A stretch of 64,000 nt of DNA. Origin: Silene latifolia. Taxonomy: Eukaryota; Streptophyta; Magnoliopsida; Caryophyllales; Caryophyllaceae. Positions 28,053 to 39,963 of this stretch are shown here, one piece after another. Position 1 is the stretch's first letter. Each line of letters starts with the position of its first letter. Both the position numbers and the translations under genes were made by a program. Location: positions 5,176,658 through 5,240,657 of the forward strand of contig NC_133538.1 of the NCBI RefSeq assembly GCF_048544455.1. Reading direction: 5' to 3'. The notes beneath the pieces were generated by a model that was not told where the DNA came from, made no database searches, and saw nothing but the letters and a program-made list of their open reading frames with translations.

Positions 28053-28513
28053 GGACAGTGATGTCGAGATGTGACATGTGAACAATTGAGATTGGATATT
28101 GACAGTTGTGAGAGATTGGTTGTTTTAATGTATTTTATCCTACTCAACCTCGCGGTTGATTGTGTATTCATGAACAACTGCGGTGAACCATAATGGGGAG
28201 CAGATTTGACAGGTACTAAAGATTAGCTGACTCGGTAGCATTGGGATGAGAGCTTGACTTGGACCGTAGTTGAAGTCTAGATCACATAGAAATATTATAT
28301 CACTTTAATAATTTCCGCTCCGAGTTGTAAATATTTATACTAAGTTTTAGTTGGTTAATTTGTAATAAACATGTAATCGCTAAGCTTTAATTTAAAGTAC
28401 TTTGGTATTGTTGCACTTTGTTATTCACTACCTCGGGAAACCGAGATGGTAACAGTCCTATTTATTTGGGAATGTCTAGCTAAAGGCTCCTGAATAAATG
28501 GGGGTGTTATAAT

Positions 28514-29434
28514 AAGTCTTTCCACAATTTTTCGACAAAACATGGACTTGTATTTCGATTTTCTTGCCCTCAAACTTCGTCACAAAATGGAAAATCGGAG
28601 CGTATTATTCAACGCTTAAACAACATTACTCTCGTCCTCCTCCAACATGCTTCTCTTCCACCTAAATATTGGGTTGAAGCTCTCATGCAGCCACCCACCT
28701 CCATAACATTCTTCCCACCTCCACTCTCGGTTTCCGAACCCCCACTTCCGCACTTTACCTTCGTCACCCCTCCTATGATCACTTAAGAGTCTTCGGCTGC
28801 ACATGTTACCCCAACACTTCCGCTACCCATCCTCACAAACTTGCACCTCGCTCTACCAAATGTGTCTTTATCGGTTACCCACCCAACCAACGTGGTTACC
28901 GTTATCTTGACCTCACCACTAGTAAAACCATCATCTATCGCCACGTATCTTTAACGAAAATCAGTTCCCATTTGCAGAAATGAAACGGTCCAAACCTCAT
29001 TCCTACTCGTTCCTCGACCCTTCATCCGACACCCTCTATCCCTCGGTTTATGAGTCCATAGACCCCTCACCAAACACCCAACCACCACCCACTGACCAGT
29101 CCCTCCCCTCGGAACCAACCACACCTACCACCCCTGCCTCCCCTAACCGTAATTTCCCTCCTAACTCCCCTGCCTCCACTCCTCATGCTCCTACCACTAG
29201 TCCCGTCACCACTCCCATGTCCATGTCCTCTGCCTCCCCACATATCCAGACCCCACCCAACGCTTCCGCCACTCCCTCCCCACCTCCACCTCCACTTAAA
29301 CTACCCACCCACATAATGTCCACCCGTTCAATGCATGGTATCTTTCAACCCAAGGCCTTACCCGTATCCTCTGACATTTCCCCATTGCCCAAATCCCTCC
29401 ATCTTGCTCTCGTGACCGTAACTGGAATAGTGAT
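28514..29434 (+). pseudogene. Copia-2 integrase C-terminal half and linker
   Basis: The third catalytic residue is in QNGKSERIIQRLN (about 28575). After frame changes follow the Copia integrase landmarks YWVEAL, SYDHLRVFGCTCYPNT and KCVFIGYPPNQRGYRYLDL (about 28660-28930). A long Pro/Ser/Thr-rich linker (28980-29310) contains the MSTRSMHGIFQPK-type motif that precedes reverse transcriptase. At least two frame breaks. Confidence 0.85.
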
Positions 29435-30514
29435 ATGCAGGCCGAGTTTACCGCATTACGGGATAATCATAGTTGGGACTTGGTCCCCCGGCCCACAAAT
29501 GCTTCTATTATCCGTTGTATGTGGCTTTTTTGGCACAAATTTCATGCAAATGGTACTCTTGAGCGATATAAAGCTCGTTTAGTGGTCAATAGCAAAACGC
29601 AACAAGTTGGTGTTGATTGTGACGAAACTTTTAGTCCGGTTGTGAAACCAACCACTATTCGGACTGTGCTTAGTCTTGCCGTCTCCAAGTCATGGCCCAT
29701 TCATCAGTTAGATGTTAAAAATGCTTTCCTACATGGCGACTTGGAAGAGACTGTATACATGCTCCAACCACCGGGATTCGTTGACCCCTCCCAACTGAAG
29801 TATGTTTGTAAGCTCTGAAAATCTCTTTATGGTCTTAAGCAGGCTCCACGGGCCTGGTATCATCGGTTTGCTACATTCATTTAATCCAAAGGCTTCAAGA
29901 GTAGTGTGTGTAACTCTTTTTTATTTATTTACAAATCTCCTATTGCAACAGCCTACTTATTATTATATGTCGATGATATCGTCATCACCGCTTCCACCAC
30001 TGCTCTAGTTCATTCCATTATCTCCTGCCTTTCCAAAGAGTTTGCAATGACTAACCTCGGATCGCTCCATCATTTTTTGGGTATAAAGGTTAGCCGTAAT
30101 TCTCATGGGTTATTCTTATCTCAACAGCAATATGCTAAAGATATTGTCAGCCGTGCCAAAATGAGCTCGTGTAAACCGAGCCATATTCCCGTGGACCCGG
30201 GATCCAAATTGAGTGCTGACTCGGGCCCCCCAGTTGATGACCCATCTCTTTATCGCAGCTTAGCCGATGCCTTACAATACCTCACAATTACTCGCCCCGA
30301 TATATCTTACGCAGTCCAACAGGTTTGTTTATTTATGCATGATCCTCATGCCCCGCACTTTCAATTTTTGAAGTGAATTATTCGTTACCTTCAGGGTACT
30401 CTTGATCATGGTCTCACCATTAATCCCTCTCGGTCAATACACCTCACAGCTTACTCCGATGCCGATTGGGCCGGTTGCCCCAACTCACGTCGTAGCACAT
30501 CCGGGTACTGCGTC
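29435..30514 (+). pseudogene. Copia-2 reverse transcriptase and start of RNase H
   Basis: RT landmarks in order: [55 protein letters not shown], then a TGA at about 29817, LYGLKQAPRAWY, another stop, LLLYVDDIVITA with the catalytic Asp pair (about 29965), LGIKVSRNSHGLFLSQ and RPDISYAV. A third stop at about 30376 precedes IIRYLQGTLDHGL and SDADWAGCPNSRRSTSGY. The Athila-like element splits the next codon at 30514. Three in-frame stops make it inactive. Confidence 0.92.
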
Positions 30515-32013
30515 TGATGCGTGTCTTTTATGTGATGCTTTACATCCCATTTTACACGCATTTCAGAGCTCATTCATGTAGTTTATGCTACATTTCTCCC
30601 TTTTTCCGTCTACTTCCGTATTTTTGTACATTGTTGCAGAAATGTGAAGAATCCAGTGGAAATCGAGCTAAATCCGTCCCCGAGTATCCTGCATTGCATA
30701 TGACGTGAAGTATTCACCCGATGAACGAGCTTGGTGCGCAATTCAAGGCACAAAAGACAAGTCCACGAGTTTATAGAAGTCAATAGCAGCTCAATCAGTC
30801 GATCGACCACTGCCATCAGTCGATCGACCAACCATCGGGTTCGAAGCTCTTTTTCGAAGACCACCGATCGACCACCATAATCGATCGATCGAGCAAACCG
30901 CTATTCCGCATTTGAGAATTAAAAGACTGAGGAAGCATAAGCCCACTATGTTTTAGGTTTTGGAAATAAGAGTTACGTATGTTTGCTATATAACGTAACA
31001 TAAACATTCAGTTTAGAGATTGGGATTGAGACTCAAGTTTTCATTCAATAATATTTAGTCTTGGAATTAGGGTTTGGATTATTGTTAAGCATTGGATCTT
31101 TGGTTCTTATTCCTAATCTTTCCTCTGCAAATTCCGTATTCATCTGCCCTAATTTCAGTTTATTGTTTTATTTCATCAATAGTATAGAATTGATAGTAGA
31201 TTCCCGAACCCATCTTATTATTGCATGTCAATTATTTGTTTTACCGCTTTAATCATGAATTCAATACTTTATTGCCCTAGTATTATTGTTTTTACCCTTA
31301 GTATGAGTAGCTAGATTATTTGTGCTAGGATGTAGGCGAGTTATAGCATAGGCGGCAATAGATTGAACACGGCCTGATTCGCGTGTCAGTCGATCGACTG
31401 ACATTCTTGGTCGATCGACTGACCTCGTGAGGTTACTCCTCGTTTTAATTGATTTTAATGTTGTATTTAACGAATCGAATGCATGCGACCAGTTAGATGC
31501 TTAATTTATGACTGACCCATTAGATCGAAAGATAGGGAAAGTTATTAGACCACCAATTAAGATGACTAAATTGTGTTGAGATCGAAAGATAGGTATAGTT
31601 TAGACCGTTAGTCACTCTTCAGGACGAGAGTCAGTATTAGTGATATTAGGGACCTATAGCGAGATCGAAAGATGCTATTTGTTAAGAGTGGACCGTGAGG
31701 ACCTCTTGTTTCCCGCCTCACTTGTGTTCGATTTAGACCTGTTTAGTATGCTGCCGCTGAAGCTGTAATGAACCGACCATCCTAGTACCCCTGCCTTTAT
31801 CTGTTTAATCCGTCTTTTTTAAGTTTATTGTCTTTATTCACTCTTAGTTGTAGACCAATTCAAATCAAACCCCCCCACTTTATCGTTACCTTAGACTAGA
31901 ATTAGACAACTAGAATTTACATCTGCCTCTCTGTGGTTCGACCCGACTGCCGCTAGCTATAGTTGTAGTTGGAAATTATAAATCTTATTTTTGACACCTC
32001 ACGACGGGTATCA
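30515..32013 (+). repeat. 5' LTR of Athila-like element
   Basis: 1499 bp, matching 37444-38946. Differences cluster at about 30835-30900, where the 3' LTR keeps clean CAGTCGATCGACCA pairs and this copy is altered. Confidence 0.93.
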
Positions 32014-32018
32014 AATGT

Positions 32019-32036
32019 TGGCGCCGTTGCCGGGGA
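32019..32036 (+). other. Primer binding site of Athila-like element (tRNA-Asp type)
   Basis: TGGCGCCGTTGCCGGGGA, five bases after the LTR, the characteristic Athila-lineage primer site. Confidence 0.88.
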
Positions 32037-32137
32037 GGCAATAGTTCTAATTTTAGTTGTTTTATTTTTAGTCTTTATTAGTTTAAGGGACTTCTATTCC
32101 TTAAACTTTTCTTATATTCTTTTTGTAGTTTCTTCTT

Positions 32138-33823
32138 ATGCGCAGGTCACAGGGTGGTGAACTAGTACCATTTGATCCTGAGATAGAGAAATCTTTGCGC
32201 GAGTTGAGACGAACACAAAGGGTATTACCGACAGAGGAAGAGCCGAGTACTCATCAAGCTATTACGAGAATGACCCGTCAAGAAGACCCACATTCTTCGC
32301 CCGTTTCCACTTCTTCAGCCGAGACCGTCACTTCTCCGTAAATTCCAGTCATGGCCGAGGAAGCGAGTATAGCTAGTCATTCTGAGCCGACAAATTAAAA
32401 TTTATATAAGGGGTTCAAATTACCAGAGATGACAGAAGTTCGAACCAAAGCCTTCATACATCAATATGGTTGAGAGAAACTATTCGGGAGCTGCAAATGA
32501 AGATGCAAATAAGCATATGGAGACCTATATTGACTCATCATTGCTCCATACCCCCACCCGCCGGCGTGACCCAAGACCAGATCAAGGAGACCATGTTTAT
32601 CTTCTCCCTTCGTGATGTTTGTAAGGGAGTGGTATAGAGATCTGTACCGAGCCGTTCATGGGATTACTGACTGGAATTCCTTGGCATTGGCATTTTACAA
32701 GAAGTACTTTTCTGCTTCTAAGACGATTGCTATTAGAGCCCAAATCACAAGTTTCAAACAAGGGACGGATGAGAACTTCCACGAGGCATGGGTCCGATTT
32801 AAGAAATCAAAAGTGCGAACCATACCACACCATGGTTTCGAAAAATGGAGCTTGTGCAATCATTTCTATAATGGGTCGTATGACGATCAAAGGGCTATTT
32901 TGGATGTCATAGCCCAATGGCCGATTTGTTTGAAAATTTGGGAGCAACCAAGGGGTGGAAGATCATTGATGATCTAGCTACCCACAAGGCCGAGTATGGG
33001 AATTCCGGAGGGAACCAGAGGAGAGCTCACGAATCTTCCTCCGTTCTTGCGCACTTGAAGCTCTCACCGCGAGATTTGACAAGTATGAACTGGGAGGAGC
33101 TTCAAAGGGGGGTATTTATCAAGTAAATGCTATGTCAGACGGTCCTTTCGTCTGTGAAAGGTGTGGAGCTGAGGGACACGTTTCGAAGAATTGCCCTAGT
33201 CCTTTTGAGTCTTGTGCTGCCTTTCAACACTATAGGCAGACGAACACCTACTACGAGCCCAATGTTCATCCCAACCTGAGGTGGAGTAGCCAGAATGTCC
33301 AAAATCCCACTCCACCTCCGCAAAGAAGAAACCCTATGTGCCCCCTCATCAAAAGTAACAACAATATCGTAAACCTCCTTATGTGCCGCAAAGAAGAACA
33401 ACAATCTCACAGCTTCGATTTTGCTGAGTTCAAAAACTTGTTGCTGAAGGAGTCCCAAGCACGAGAGGCCGGGATGAAGCTACTAGAGAGCCAAATTGCT
33501 CAATTGGCTAGTAAGAGTACCTCTCGAGCTCCGGGACACTTGCCGACTCAAACCGACCAAAAGGAGACCTTAAACGCCATCACATTAAGGAGTGGGTCCA
33601 CCCTGGAGGGGCCGCCATGGTCGAGGATGCCGTTGAAAAGAATGAGGCAAATCCGAGTCAAAAGAAAGTCAAACGAATAATTCAAAGAAAAAGGCGTCTA
33701 CTGTATATCGCGATCGACCGATACACCCGGCCGATCGACGATACACGGGTTGCGGAGCTTCGAACTCGTGCACCCTTGGCGATCGATCGAGGAGAGTGGT
33801 CGATCGACCAAGATTACTGCTGA
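32138..33823 (+). pseudogene. Athila-like gag, frameshifted
   Basis: An N-terminal piece (32138-32340) ends at a stop. The retrotransposon gag core is at about 32612-32940 (WNSLALAFYKKYFSASKT, EAWVRFKKSK, HHGF, FYNGSYDDQR). The next frames give LATHKAEYGN and, at about 33150, a zinc knuckle CERCGAEGHVSKNC (CX2CX4HX4C), then a coiled-coil-like KLLESQIAQLASKST. Several frame changes break the reading. Gag forms the particle and binds RNA; this copy cannot do so alone. Confidence 0.85.
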
Positions 33824-33869
33824 TAGCGAGATTGTTCGTCCTCCGATACCCGATAACTAGAGGGATTAT

Positions 33870-35180
33870 TTGTTTCGGGGCACGACAGCTCCGAAAGTGT
33901 TAGGGCTAGACCCGAGTGCTGATGGGTCCATCCCAATTCCGAAGTTCGATCCGATGACGGTTAATGGCTCACATTTGAGACGGTCTGAGGAGGATTCGAG
34001 CTTCAACAAGGAGAAAGCAGTGGACTTCCAGCCTAAGTCCACGGATGCCGGTATGCGCAACCTAGAGGAGAGGGCTAAGGTACTTCTTACAGCCCCATAT
34101 CCGGAGAGACTAGTGCCGACAAAGGAACAGGTATCTTTTAGTAAGTTTGAAAAAGTTATTCGTAGCTTGAATGTGCAAGTACCCTTCCTTGAGTTGGTCA
34201 ATCAGGTGCCTGCCTACACTAAATTCATGAAACAACTCCTGTCAATGAAAAAGTCGCTTGAACATGTTCACACTGTTGCTTTAACTAAAGAGTCATGCTC
34301 TTACTTGTCTCACACTGCACCCCATAAGCTAGAGGACCCGGGTAGCTTTTTTGTTCCTTGCAATATAGGTACCTTCTCTATTGAGAAGGCATTATGTGAC
34401 CTAGGAGCTAGTATAAGCGTCATGCCTTTGAGTCTAGCTAGGAAGCTTAAATTGACTAGGTTCGCAGTGATAGACATGACAGTTCAGATGGCTGACCGAT
34501 CTGCGGTCCAGCCAATAGGGGTCTTAGAGGACAACCCTGTCCAAATAGGGAAGTTCTTTTTCTCCGTTGACTTTGTCGTACTTGACATGCCTGAGGATGC
34601 TCATATACCCATTATTTTGGGTAAGCCATTTCTGCACACTGCTGGTGCAGTCATAGATGTCGGTCTAGGAACCTTGACTTTCAAAGTGGGAAAGCATTTC
34701 ATTGTTTTTGCCCAACCTGCTAAGAAAAAGGACCCCATGTGGCCCGTGACTTGTAATACGGTTTCTGAAAAGAAATCGTACTTTGTGCTTCCTGAATTGC
34801 CTGTCTCTATTACTACTTCTGTGTTAACCCCTCCGCCCCAGACTGGGAGCAAATTGGAGGAAGATTTGTCTATTTTTGATAATGCAGGGGCTGGTTTGGG
34901 GAAGGAAGAGCTGCAGGTCACTCTAGCTGCGAAGAAGCCTATCATTCAAAGAGGAGGCCTTGGTTGCCTGAGCTATGGAATTGATGAGATAGTTGATGAC
35001 GAGCCGGTCAAAGCTAGAGAGTCTGATCTGGAGTCTAATAAGCCCGAAGAGATCCTTGACTGGGGAGATGATGAGCGTGTTGATCCGTTGAGCCATACGG
35101 ACGTGGAAGCTAAGAAGGGTGCAGCTGCTCAGATAAGCACCATTGAGGCTACCTCTAGTAGCCAGAAGCCGACGAAGTAG
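33870..35180 (+). CDS. Athila-like aspartic protease region, open for 436 codons
   Basis: The frame is unbroken from 33870 to a stop at 35180. It contains LELVNQVPAYTKFMKQLL, SCSYLSHTAPHKLEDPGSF, the protease site ALCDLGASISVMPLSLARKL (about residues 170-190; DLGAS replaces the usual DTGAS, as is common in Athila) and HIPIILGKPFLHTAGAVIDV. After the protease comes an acidic tail (EEILDWGDDERVD) and then non-coding DNA; no RT follows. Truncation after the protease, with the LTRs kept, suggests an internally deleted element mobilised in trans. Long openness in an otherwise broken element is consistent with youth. Confidence 0.85.
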   Translation: MFRGTTAPKVLGLDPSADGSIPIPKFDPMTVNGSHLRRSEEDSSFNKEKAVDFQPKSTDAGMRNLEERAKVLLTAPYPERLVPTKEQVSFSKFEKVIRSLNVQVPFLELVNQVPAYTKFMKQLLSMKKSLEHVHTVALTKESCSYLSHTAPHKLEDPGSFFVPCNIGTFSIEKALCDLGASISVMPLSLARKLKLTRFAVIDMTVQMADRSAVQPIGVLEDNPVQIGKFFFSVDFVVLDMPEDAHIPIILGKPFLHTAGAVIDVGLGTLTFKVGKHFIVFAQPAKKKDPMWPVTCNTVSEKKSYFVLPELPVSITTSVLTPPPQTGSKLEEDLSIFDNAGAGLGKEELQVTLAAKKPIIQRGGLGCLSYGIDEIVDDEPVKARESDLESNKPEEILDWGDDERVDPLSHTDVEAKKGAAAQISTIEATSSSQKPTK

Positions 35181-37443
35181 GCCATACCGTGGTCATTCTT
35201 GATCAACTATTAGTTGATCGAGCTCTTCATAAACTTCATTTTATTTACTTTTGTTAGACACCTTTTATTGCTTTTGTGTACGCGAAAACTTCGCATTTTA
35301 TTTTGCTTGCTTAGGATTTTATACGTTTAAGACTATATTTTGGGTTTTGCGCAATTTTGGGCGCATATTATTGTGCTTATGCAGGTTTAAAGACCTTGTT
35401 AGTTCAATTTATTGAGCTAATTAGACGAAATCAAAAAGTTACAGCAGGAAAGTCAGTCGATCGACTGCCCCCTATAGTCGATCGACTGAGCCACGATTTC
35501 CAGAGTTCCTGTTGCTGTTCACCCTGGTCGATCGACTGGGTGATGTGGTCGATCGACTGTTGGCCGCTGCTGTACCTATTTTCGATCATTCCCCTGCTGT
35601 GTTTGATCGGTTTGCGGAGTCAAGGGAGTATTCCTTTCACTTTATTCTCCGTTTAATTTCTGATTTCTTCCGTTCATCAATTTTGCACATAATTTCACCG
35701 TCCCAATTTTGTTTTCTTGATTTTATGCGTGGGTTTTACTTGTCTTTCAGGTACCTTTTAGTAGCACTGCTGGCTACTGAAACCTCCTAGCTCACGCTGG
35801 TTTGGGGAGGTTTCCTTTGCTGCGCTTAAAGTCTTGTAAGTTCCCGATTTCCACTTCACGTCATGTTTATTTATTTCAATTTACGCAAATTCTCATTTCT
35901 CTTTTCTTCATTACATGATTTTGCACAATGGGGACATTGTGCGATATGGTTTGGGGAAGGGTTTTGCGTCGCATATCATTTGCTTGCATTCACGTTTACA
36001 TTTTGATTTGCATTGTTTATTTCATTTCTCTCATATATACACAAAAATTCAAAAAAAAAAATTGAAAAATTTCAAAAATTTCCATAAAATGCACGTTTAT
36101 TTTAGCATATAGGTCGAGTCGGAACGGTAGTATTTCCATGATGACATTGCATTTGTATTTGTTTATGCCTAAGCCTTGCTTGATTAACATGTTATTAGTA
36201 GAATCGTAATTGCATATCTACGAGTTTTCGTTAATTATTTGCTGAACTTGAGACTTGACTTTGAAAATTGGCAAACTACTTATATATTCTGAGATTTAGA
36301 GCCTATAACTGGTGTCATTCATGACCAGTTTATCTAGGATGTGAGTAGTACTCCTTATGAGGCATGTCACATAAATGTGCATAAATATGAACTCGATCTG
36401 CTTAATACCTGTACGCATTCGGTCTGTGGTTGGTTGACACATGTGGTAGAGGTTTCCTTTTCTCGTTTTACCCATAAACTCCACACTGCCAAAAATATCC
36501 TTTTTTGTCCTATTTACTACATCCTATATTTAGCCTGTCCTTCGTCAAGCTAGTAGACTGTGTTCTTGGGGTTGTTACTCATTTTTGGTGGCATATGCTC
36601 TGTTTGAGATAATTTTGGGAAGATGAAAAGAAAGAAAGAAAGAAAGAAAGAAATAGAAAAGAAAAAAAAAAGATGAAAAAATGTTTCGAAGAGAAAAAAG
36701 AGTTCTGTACTGTTTAAGCAGTCGATCGACTGCCCCTATAGGTCGATCGACTGAGGTTCGAGAAAGAGAAAGAAATCAATTCGCATAATTCAATCTTTAT
36801 CTTTTGGCGATTTTTGCTCCCATGTTTTATTCTTATTTTATGGGGAGTTAGTTGATTACTTTTATCTCTGGAAATTGTGAGATTTGTGCTTGCTATAGCA
36901 CCGTTTCGTTTGTTTATGAGCAAGAAGTTGGATGTTGCCATTTGGTTCCGTTTTGGTACTAGCTTGATCACCTGTACCTCCACTTTACCATAAATGTTTT
37001 GCCTCTTCTTACCCATACCTCACATATCCACATATATACCTCGGCATGTGTCATGGTCTCTTGTTGGTTGGAATGCGTATGTACGGTTGTAGAGATTATT
37101 TTCATACTAGACTGCAGGCATGTTCTTATAGGTCGTAGTTAGGTGAGCGTCATTACGTGTACTTCTTTCTATCTTACATATATTCACCTGTACTTATTGA
37201 GTGATTTGAGCGACCCGTGAGAGTCCAATTTGATAAGTTTCTACAGTTGACGGTTCAGCATGTTTTTAACGACTCCATAACTCGTTTGCATGATTCATTT
37301 GCTAGTTGATTGTTGGTTATGCATTAAATTGGTTTAGGCTTCACATGTTGCAATTCGCTCTGAGATTGAACTCGTTCCATTAGGTCATTAGATCGAGTCT
37401 AGTTCTTGCTTGAAGACAAGCAAGTGTTTGGTTTGGGGAAGTT
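35181..37443 (+). other. Athila-like interior 3' non-coding region
   Basis: 2.26 kb without RT, RNase H, IN or envelope-like frame. It has CGATCG palindrome pairs at about 35456-35485, 35526-35560 and 36719-36752, a short GAAA-repeat stretch at about 36625-36680 and the purine tract before 37444. Confidence 0.7.
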
Positions 37444-38946
37444 TGATGCGTGTCTTTTGTGTGATGCTTTACATCCCATTTTACACGCATTTCAGAGCTC
37501 ATTCATGTAGTTTATGCTACATTTCTCCCTATTTCCGTCTACTTCCGTATTTTTGTACATTGTTGCAGAAATGTGAAGAATCCAGCGGAAATTGAGCTAA
37601 ATCCGTCCCCGAGTATCCTGCATTGCATATGACGTGAAGTATTCACCCGAGGAACGAGCTTGGTGCACAATTCAACGCACAAAAGACAAGTCCACGAGTT
37701 TATAGAAGTCAATAGAAGCTCAATCAGTCGATCGACCACTGCCATCAGTCGATCGACCAACCATCGGGTTCCAGAAGCTACTGTTTACTGAAAACCAGTC
37801 GATCGACCACCATGATCAGTCGATCGACCAAACTGCTATTCCAGACGAGAATTAAAAGACTGAGGAAGCATAAGCCCACTATGTTTTAGGTTTTGGAAAT
37901 AAGAGTTACGTATGTTTGCTATATAACGTAACATAAACATTCAGTTTAGAGATTGGGATTGAGACTCAAGTTTTCATTCAATAATATTTAGTCTTGGAAT
38001 TAGGGTTTGGATTATTGTTAAGCATTGGATCTTTGGTTCTTATTCCTAATCTTTCCTCTGCAAATTCGGTATTCATCTGCCCTAATTTCAGTTTATTGTT
38101 TTATTTCATCAATAGTATAGAATTGATAGTAGATTCCCGAACCCATCTTATTATTGCATGTCAATTATTTGTTTTACCGCTTTAATCATGAATTCAATAC
38201 TTTATTGCCCTAGTATTATTGTTTTTACCCTTAGTATGAGTAGCTAGATTATTTGTGCTAGGATGTAGGCGAGTTATAGCATAGGCGGCAATAGATTGAA
38301 CACGGCCTGATTTGCGTGTCAGTCGATCGACTGACATTCTTGGTCGATCGACTGACCTCGTGAGGTTACCCCTCGTTTTAATTGATTTTAATGTTGTATT
38401 TAACGAATCGAATGCATGCGACCAGTTAGATGCTTAATTTATGACTGACCCATTAGATCGAAAGATAGGGAAAGTTATTAGACCACCAATTAAGATGACT
38501 AAATTGTGTTGAGATCGAAAGATAGGTATAGTTTAGACCGTTAGTCACTCTTCAGGACGAGAGTCAGTATTAGTGATATTAGGGACCTATAGCGAGATCG
38601 AAAGATGCTATTTGTTAAGAGTGGACCGTGAGGACCTCTTGTTTCCCGCCTCACTTGTGTTCGATTTAGACCTGTTTAGTATGCTGCCGCTGAAGCTGTA
38701 ATGAACCGACCATCCTAGTACCCCTGCCTTTATCTGTTTAATCCGTCTTTTTTAAGTTTATTGTCTTTATTCACTCTTAGTTGTAGACCAATTCAAATCA
38801 AACCCCCCCACTTTGTCGTTACCTTAGACTAGAATTAGACAACTAGAATTTACATCTGCCTCTCTGTGGTTCGACCCGACTGCCGCAAGCTATAGTTGTA
38901 GTTGGAAATTATAAATCTTATTTTTGACACCTCACGACGGGTATCG
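37444..38946 (+). repeat. 3' LTR of Athila-like element
   Basis: 1503 bp. Its last base is G instead of A, just before TSD GCGTC. Confidence 0.93.
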
Positions 38947-38951
38947 GCGTC

Positions 38952-39371
38952 TTCTTAGGAGATAACCTCGTCTCTTGGTCTTCTAAACGACAAGCCACAA
39001 TCTCTCGATCAAGTGCCGAGGCCGAATACCGGGGCGTTGCAAATGCAGTCGCTGAATCTAGTTGGTTGCGAAATTTGTTACTCGAACTTCATGTCCCACT
39101 TCGTCGATCAACACTTGTTTTTTGCGACAATATATCGGCTGTCTACCTCTCTGGTAACCCGGTCCAACACAAGCGAACCAAACATGTTGAATTGGATATA
39201 CATTTTGTTCGGGATAAAGTCCGACTTGGTGAAGTTCGTGTCCTTCATGTGCCCTCCGAGTATCAATATGCTGACATTTTTACAAAAGGGCTTCCTCGTC
39301 ATCTCTTTACCCGCTTTCGTTCCAGTTTGAGCGTACAGCCTCCTCCCGCTTCAACAGCGGGGGCGTGTTAG
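38952..39371 (+). pseudogene. Copia-2 RNase H C-terminal part
   Basis: It resumes exactly where 30514 stops (GYCV|FLGDNLVSWSSKRQ) and continues SRSSAEAEYRGVANAVAE, then KHVELDIHFVRDKV and YADIFTKGLPR, ending at a TAG that lies within the first bases of the LTR. The open frame here is unbroken, unlike the rest of the polyprotein. Confidence 0.92.
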
Positions 39372-39550
39372 ATAATATCCGTATATATGCTAGTCAACAG
39401 TCAAATATTGTGTCAATATTTGTTACTAATTAGTCTCCTAGAATATCTCTATGTATGGTTGTATAATCTTCTAATTATGGCACATATTGTATGCATCTGA
39501 CTATATATATATGAATAAGAAGCAACAACCCTAATTCAAGGGATTATAAA
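39366..39550 (+). repeat. Copia-2 3' LTR (start clear, end uncertain)
   Basis: TGTTAGATAATATCC after a purine tract. The LTR includes ACTATATATATATG and a CAACAACCCTAATTC stretch typical of Copia LTR R/U5 regions. No partner LTR is in view. Confidence 0.6.
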
Positions 39551-39717
39551 CTATTGACACCATAAGGTTTTAGTCAAATTAAAAAGAGTGTGACAATTTT
39601 AAATAAATAAGCACCAATATTAAAATAACTTAAATTACCCCTTTCACTTACAATTAAAATAATAGTAAATAATCTTTCTTAAAAACAAATAAAATACTTA
39701 AAATTGATGAATATTAC
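39541..39717 (-). repeat. LTR tail ending TATTACA next to a purine-tract junction
   Basis: The plus strand ends GATGAATATTACA and is followed by ATCTTCCCCCCTTAAAATG, homologous to the LARD-1 3'LTR/PPT junction at 4761-4784. It is therefore the inner end of a minus-strand LTR. It differs from the 61566-61745 LTR tail. Confidence 0.55.
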
Positions 39718-39963
39718 AATCTTCCCCCCTTAAAATGAACTTCATCCCCGAAGTTCGGATTTGAAGAAAACTGAAACACTTTTGAAAATTTTAGGGTATT
39801 ACAATCTACCCTCATGTAAAATAAAGTTCGTCCTTGAACTTGAAAATTAACAGTATTTTTTATTATTTCAAATAATAAGAAAAGTTTTAAAAGTGAAAAT
39901 GAGCGGTGCTATGATATGACGATCTCAACACCTAACCAAGAGAGAACCCGCTCTGATACCAAT
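39718..39963 (-). other. Very short interior of LARD-2 with PPT and PBS
   Basis: Only about 246 bp lie between the PPT side (39718) and the primer-site complement GCTCTGATACCA (39950-39961). A second, diverged copy of the PPT junction (TATTACAATCTACCCTC) lies at about 39798. No coding capacity. Confidence 0.65.

Larger units (their letters stand above)
30515..38946 (+). mobile_element. Athila-like Gypsy element, gag-protease only
   Basis: LTRs 30515-32013 and 37444-38946 begin TGATGCGTG and end GGGTATCA/G. The TSD GCGTC is at 30510-30514 and 38947-38951. The primer site TGGCGCCGTTGCCGGGGA at 32019 is the tRNA-Asp type used by Athila. A purine tract (TTTGGGGAAG) precedes the 3' LTR. The 8.4-kb element keeps gag and protease remnants but has no reverse transcriptase, RNase H or integrase. 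LTR identity looks high except for one diverged block, so the insertion is probably recent. Confidence 0.92.

Noticed and set aside
33617-33823. Arg-rich frame with IDRYTRPIDDTR
   Set aside because: The repeated IDR/VDR residues come from the CGATCG palindromes in the Athila-like element.
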